DNA of 33,880 nucleotides, taken from positions 1 to 33,880 of the forward strand of contig MEED01000006.1 in assembly GCA_001724855.1 (NCBI GenBank), given 5' to 3'. Under the pieces are notes generated by a model, which did not search any database, had not been told where the DNA came from, and was given only the letters and a program-made list of their open reading frames with translations. The position numbers and the translations under genes are program-made. The DNA is from Lautropia sp. SCN 69-89 (GTDB lineage: Bacteria > Pseudomonadota > Gammaproteobacteria > Burkholderiales > Burkholderiaceae_E). This document shows, piece after piece, positions 30,514 to 33,880 of the stretch. The number at the start of each line of letters is the position of its first letter. Position 1 is the first letter of the stretch.

Positions 30514-30888
30514 TCAGCCGCCCGAGCCCGCCGGCTTCGCGCCGTCGATGATCCACTGCATCAGCTTCGTCGCGGTGTCGGCCGAGAGTTGCTCGTGGGC
30601 GACGATGCGTCGGAACGGCTCGCCGCGTCGCAGCTCCTCGCCCTCCCTGGCCGCAGCGCCGGCCTGTCCGCGCAGCTTCTCGTAGTGGGCGGCCAGCCGT
30701 TCGAAGGTCGGCGCGTCGCGGCGCGCGGGCGTTCCATGGCAGTTGTAGCAGCCCATGTGCAGCGCCAGCGCCGAGCCGGTCAACTCGCTCTCCGCGAAGA
30801 CAGGCGCGGCGTGGCTGACGCCCAACGCGACCAGGCTGCAGCGGAGCAGCCGCGCGGCGAGCGAGAGGCGGGTGATGCGGGCGAGCAT
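30514..30888 (-). CDS. Small periplasmic class I cytochrome c (124 aa)
   Basis: A signal peptide (ending around HAAPVFAES) precedes one heme motif, CYNCH (C47, C50, H51). M110 in ATKLMQWIIDG is a candidate sixth ligand. Such proteins carry electrons in the periplasm. It lies 137 bases upstream of the CBS gene on the same strand and is divergent from the SpmA-SpmB fusion gene. Confidence 0.83.
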   Translation of the reverse strand: MLARITRLSLAARLLRCSLVALGVSHAAPVFAESELTGSALALHMGCYNCHGTPARRDAPTFERLAAHYEKLRGQAGAAAREGEELRRGEPFRRIVAHEQLSADTATKLMQWIIDGAKPAGSGG

Positions 30889-31016
30889 GGCGGGCTCCGG
30901 ACTTCGGGGTTGCGAGGCGATCCGGGCAGTGTGAGTCCGCGCCGCCGCCGCGGCAAGGGGCGGCCGGGCCGATGCGATATCGCGCGGGCGCCCGATCCCG
31001 TGCATCATCCGCGCGG

Positions 31017-32312
31017 ATGAACTGGATCTTTCTCGGCATCGTGCTGGTCGCGTTCGCCACGGCTGCGTGGCGGCAGCTGGCGTTCGTCGCGGTCGAGGGC
31101 GCGCAGGCGCCGATGGAGGCGCTGTCGGCGGCGATGATCGCGTCGGCCGGCGGGGCGGTCGAACTGGCGATCGGGCTGGTCGGCGTGATGGCGCTGTTCC
31201 TCGGGCTGATGAAGGTCGCCGAGGCGGGCGGACTGCTGACGGTGATCGCGCGGCTGATCCGGCCGCTGATGACGCGCCTCTTCCCCGAGGTGCCGCCCGA
31301 CCACCCGGCGATGGGGGCGATGGTCCTGAACCTGTCGGCCAACGCACTCGGGCTGGGCAACGCCGCGACGCCGTTCGGCATTCGCGCGATGCAGGAGCTC
31401 GACCGGCTCAATCCGCGGCCGGGCACGGCGACGAACTCGATGGCGCTGTTCCTGGCGATCAACACCTCGAGCGTCACGCTGCTGCCCACGGCGGTGATCG
31501 CGCTGCGCGCGGCGGCGGGCTCGACGGACCCGGCCGGCATCCTGCCGACGACGCTGTTCGCGTCGATCTGCGGCACGATCGCGGCGGTCGTGGCGGCGCT
31601 GTGGCTCGCGCGCTTCTTTCCCGTGGGTGCTCCGGAAGCGGGCGAGCCGGCGGTCGATCGTCCGTGGGTGCGCGAGGACGCGCCGCGTGAACCGCTGCCG
31701 GCCGATCCGGATGCCTATCCGGCGTGGGTCTCGATGCTCGCGGTCGCTGCGCTGATTGCGCTGATCCCGGTCACGATCGCGTGGGGCCGCGCGATCGCGG
31801 CGTGGATCGTTCCGGGCCTGATGGTGGCGTTCCTCGCCTTCGGCGCGCTGCGCGGCGTGCGCATCTACGAGGCGTTCGTCGAAGGCGCGAAGGAAGGCTT
31901 CCGGGTGGCGGTGCGCATCATTCCGTATCTGGTCGCGATCCTGGTGGCGGTGGCCATGTTGCGTGCGAGCGGCGCGCTCGAGGCAACGGTGGACGCGATC
32001 GGCGCGTACACCGCCAGGTTCGGGTTGCCGCCCGAGGCGCTGCCGATGGCGCTGCTGCGCTCGCTGTCGGGCTCGGGCGCCTACGGCGTGATGGCTTCGA
32101 TCATCAACGATCCGGCGATCGGCCCGGACAGCTACACCGGCTACCTGGTGAGCACGTTGCAGGGATCGAGCGAGACGACCTTCTACGTGCTGGCGGTGTA
32201 CTTCGGTGCGGTGCAGGTGCGCCGGGTGCGTCATGCGCTGGCCGCGGCGCTGATCGCCGACGTGGCCGCGGTGGTCGCGGCGGTGGCGATCTGCCGGTGG
32301 CTGTTCGCCTGA
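31017..32312 (+). CDS. SpmA-SpmB fusion membrane protein (nucleoside-recognition/Gate domains, 431 aa)
   Basis: The N-terminal half has the SpmA pattern (LNLSANALGLGNAATPFGIR, then NSMALFLAINTSSVTLLPTA) and the C-terminal half the SpmB pattern (RIIPYLVAILVAVAMLRASG, then LLRSLSGSGAYGVMASIIND). Both halves are polytopic Gate-type domains (PF07670). In Bacillus the separate proteins contribute to spore maturation; in non-sporulating proteobacteria the fused form is a membrane protein of unknown transport role. The start is the ATG opening MNWIFLGIVL. A charged linker (about 205-235) joins the halves. Confidence 0.86.
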   Translation: MNWIFLGIVLVAFATAAWRQLAFVAVEGAQAPMEALSAAMIASAGGAVELAIGLVGVMALFLGLMKVAEAGGLLTVIARLIRPLMTRLFPEVPPDHPAMGAMVLNLSANALGLGNAATPFGIRAMQELDRLNPRPGTATNSMALFLAINTSSVTLLPTAVIALRAAAGSTDPAGILPTTLFASICGTIAAVVAALWLARFFPVGAPEAGEPAVDRPWVREDAPREPLPADPDAYPAWVSMLAVAALIALIPVTIAWGRAIAAWIVPGLMVAFLAFGALRGVRIYEAFVEGAKEGFRVAVRIIPYLVAILVAVAMLRASGALEATVDAIGAYTARFGLPPEALPMALLRSLSGSGAYGVMASIINDPAIGPDSYTGYLVSTLQGSSETTFYVLAVYFGAVQVRRVRHALAAALIADVAAVVAAVAICRWLFA

Positions 32313-32361
32313 CGGTCCGCTGCAGCGCGGCGTCCGCGGGCGCGTGTTCCCCGGCGGGCGT

Positions 32362-33880
32362 TCACAGCCCGGCTTTGGCCAGCAGTCCGGCCAGTTGCCG
32401 ACGGTACCCGGGGTCGGTCATCGGGAACGTGTCGAGCCAGGTCCGCGCGTCAAAGCCCGGGAAGAGGGTCCGGATTTCCTCGCCCTCCCAGCGGGCGAGA
32501 TCGATCTCGCCGCGGGCGGCCAGCGTCGCCGCCAGGAAGATCCTGGCTTCGGGCACCGTCGGGTTGCGCGCGATCGCCTCCCGCAGGTTGATGAGTGCCA
32601 ACTCGTGGTCCCCGAGGAACAGGTGGGCACGGGCGAGAAGCTCATAGAAGTACGCCCGCCCTTCGGCGTGCATGCGCAATGCGGCGCGCAACACGGGCAA
32701 GGCCTTGTCCGCTTCCCCGCTGAAAACGTGGATCGCACCCATGTAGGCCCAGGCCTCGGCGTAGGTTGGGTTGAGCGCGACGGCCTGCCGGAAGTGGCCA
32801 AGCGCTTCGTCGTGCAGGCGCCGTTGCGCCTGCACGAATCCGAGTGCCCACCAGGCTTCGGGCGTGTCGCTGTTCATCGAGCACGCGGTCTTCGCGAGCT
32901 CGGCCGCACGGTCGATCGGCCGCTCGACGTCGGAGGGCCACCGGTATCGGTGGTCGAGCGCGTAGGTGACCGCGAGCATCGCGTAGGCGCGCGCGAAGGT
33001 GGGATCGAGGTCGAGCGCCTTGCGATACATCGCGCGGGCCTGCTCGTTCTCGTGCCGTCCGCGCGCCGCCACGACGCCCTGGCCGCGCAGGAAGTAGTCG
33101 TAGGCAGCCGGGTTGCGGGTGTAGCGTCGCGCCACGCTCTCGCGGGCGGCGTCGCCGACCTTCAGCGGAAGCACGTCGAGCAGGCGCGAGACGATTCCCT
33201 TCTGCACGGCGAGCAGGTCGTCGGCCGCGGCTTCGTACCGGTCCGACCAGAGATGGCGGCGCGAGACCGCATCGGCCAGCCGGACGTTGACCCGTAGGCG
33301 CTGGCCGTCGCGCTGCAGCGTGCCCGAGACGACATAGCGCAGTTGCTCCGAGTCCGAGGCGGCTGCCGGCGATGTTGCGCCGACACCGGCAGCGGGCGGG
33401 GCGCCTGCGGCGACCACCACCGCAAGCTGCGTCAGGCGCGACAGGTCGGTGGCCAGATCGGCTGCAATCCCGCGCGCCAGATAGCCGTACTCCTGCGAGT
33501 CGCTGAGCGTCTCGAACGGAACGACGACGATCGTCGGCGTCTCGACGACGGGCGCAGGTGCCGACGGCAGGGCCGACTCGTTCGCTTCCGTCGAATTGCT
33601 TGCGACCGAAGGGGCGTCAATGGCCCCGGTCGACCAGATGAGCCAGGCCCCGGCCATCGTCGCCGCGGCGAGGCCGGCCCGAAGCAGCGCTCGGGCCCGG
33701 GCGCGGGAATGGCGCGCCGACGTGCCGTCGCCAGCCGGGGCACCCGCCGGCGCATGGCCGGTCGGCGGCTCCGCGGGTGGCTCGACGACGGCGGCTGGCG
33801 TCGCGATCGCGGCTGTCGTTTCGTCGGCGGCCGTTGCCTTCACGGCGGAAGCGGGCCCATGTGGAGCGCGCACAGCCGCG
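32362..33880 (-). CDS. TolB-like domain plus TPR signalling protein, partial (right edge)
   Basis: The frame is open to the window edge, so the true N-terminus is not seen. From the edge inward there is a low-complexity Ala/Pro linker, one membrane helix (LLRAGLAAATMAGAWLIW) and a TolB-like segment (IVVVPFETLSDSQEYGYLAR to RLADAVSRRHLWSDRYEAAA). TPR-like repeats follow (ARAMYRKALDLDPTFARAYA; EALGHFRQAVALNPTYAEAW). This layout is typical of the C-terminal part of CadC-like regulators or adenylate/guanylate cyclases, whose DNA-binding or cyclase domain would lie outside the window. Confidence 0.8.
   Translation of the reverse strand, partial: AAVRAPHGPASAVKATAADETTAAIATPAAVVEPPAEPPTGHAPAGAPAGDGTSARHSRARARALLRAGLAAATMAGAWLIWSTGAIDAPSVASNSTEANESALPSAPAPVVETPTIVVVPFETLSDSQEYGYLARGIAADLATDLSRLTQLAVVVAAGAPPAAGVGATSPAAASDSEQLRYVVSGTLQRDGQRLRVNVRLADAVSRRHLWSDRYEAAADDLLAVQKGIVSRLLDVLPLKVGDAARESVARRYTRNPAAYDYFLRGQGVVAARGRHENEQARAMYRKALDLDPTFARAYAMLAVTYALDHRYRWPSDVERPIDRAAELAKTACSMNSDTPEAWWALGFVQAQRRLHDEALGHFRQAVALNPTYAEAWAYMGAIHVFSGEADKALPVLRAALRMHAEGRAYFYELLARAHLFLGDHELALINLREAIARNPTVPEARIFLAATLAARGEIDLARWEGEEIRTLFPGFDARTWLDTFPMTDPGYRRQLAGLLAKAGL

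Noticed and set aside
1-33880. CRISPR arrays, tRNA or rRNA genes, insertion sequences, prophage genes
   Set aside because: No regularly spaced repeats, no cloverleaf or CCA-ended candidates, no transposase or phage-like proteins were seen on either strand.

Overview
This is a GC-rich, densely coded stretch of chromosome, most likely from a betaproteobacterium (Burkholderiales/Rhodocyclales-like). The inference rests on GC-rich codon use and on the gene families present: an SHP-type cytochrome operon, a Pat-like CoA ligase/acetyltransferase, DUF1615, DUF1924 and DUF2853 proteins, a DksA/TraR-type protein and a PA4780-type RIO kinase. I see no rRNA, tRNA, insertion sequence, phage gene or CRISPR array.

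Left end (1-2100): a cluster of type II toxin-antitoxin genes, partly decayed. It holds a ParE-like/addiction-module pair cut by the window edge, an HTH antitoxin without an intact toxin, an addiction-module antitoxin followed by a truncated ParE-like toxin, and an apparently intact ribbon-helix-helix/PIN pair. Two copies of a ~60 bp hairpin-containing repeat lie exactly where toxin reading frames break off.

2267-6932: a PAS-GAF-SARP/BTAD regulator converges on a three-gene operon read leftward: cytochrome c-CuA subunit II, heme-copper oxidase subunit I, and SCO/SenC. All six canonical histidines of subunit I are visible, but the position of the active-site tyrosine (HPEVY motif) reads H-T-I-I-N. 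With the gene order II-I-SenC this resembles the sNOR (norS-norY-senC) class of nitric oxide reductases, and it is the most interesting system in the window.

7153-11375: a collapsed DUF6516-type toxin with its HVO_A0114-type regulator, cysteine synthase, a DUF1615 lipoprotein, an orphan BrnA antitoxin with a clear promoter and operator, a DksA/TraR zinc-finger protein and a UspA protein. 11383-13851: a Pat-like protein whose ATP-grasp domain lacks its core. 13893-17145: a cupin, a YihY membrane protein and the SHP-diheme cytochrome-cytochrome b561 operon.

17183-25890: a glutathione transferase, a DUF2853 protein, a RIO kinase missing a helix, a methyltransferase divergent from a LysR regulator, a small Cys-rich unknown, a DEDDh exonuclease, and a periplasmic binding protein next to a MetE-like zinc methyltransferase with its own divergent LysR regulator. 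25899-33880: a VIT/VWA protein with a MerR regulator whose promoter predicts a leaderless mRNA, a second UspA protein, a Phd-VapC pair, a CBS-domain protein, a small cytochrome c, an SpmA-SpmB fusion, and the 3' part of a TolB-like/TPR signalling protein that runs off the right edge.

Two themes recur. Toxins have been lost while antitoxins or their regulators survive, at four of six loci. Two enzymes (the Pat-like protein and the RIO kinase) carry in-frame losses in their nucleotide-binding domains.
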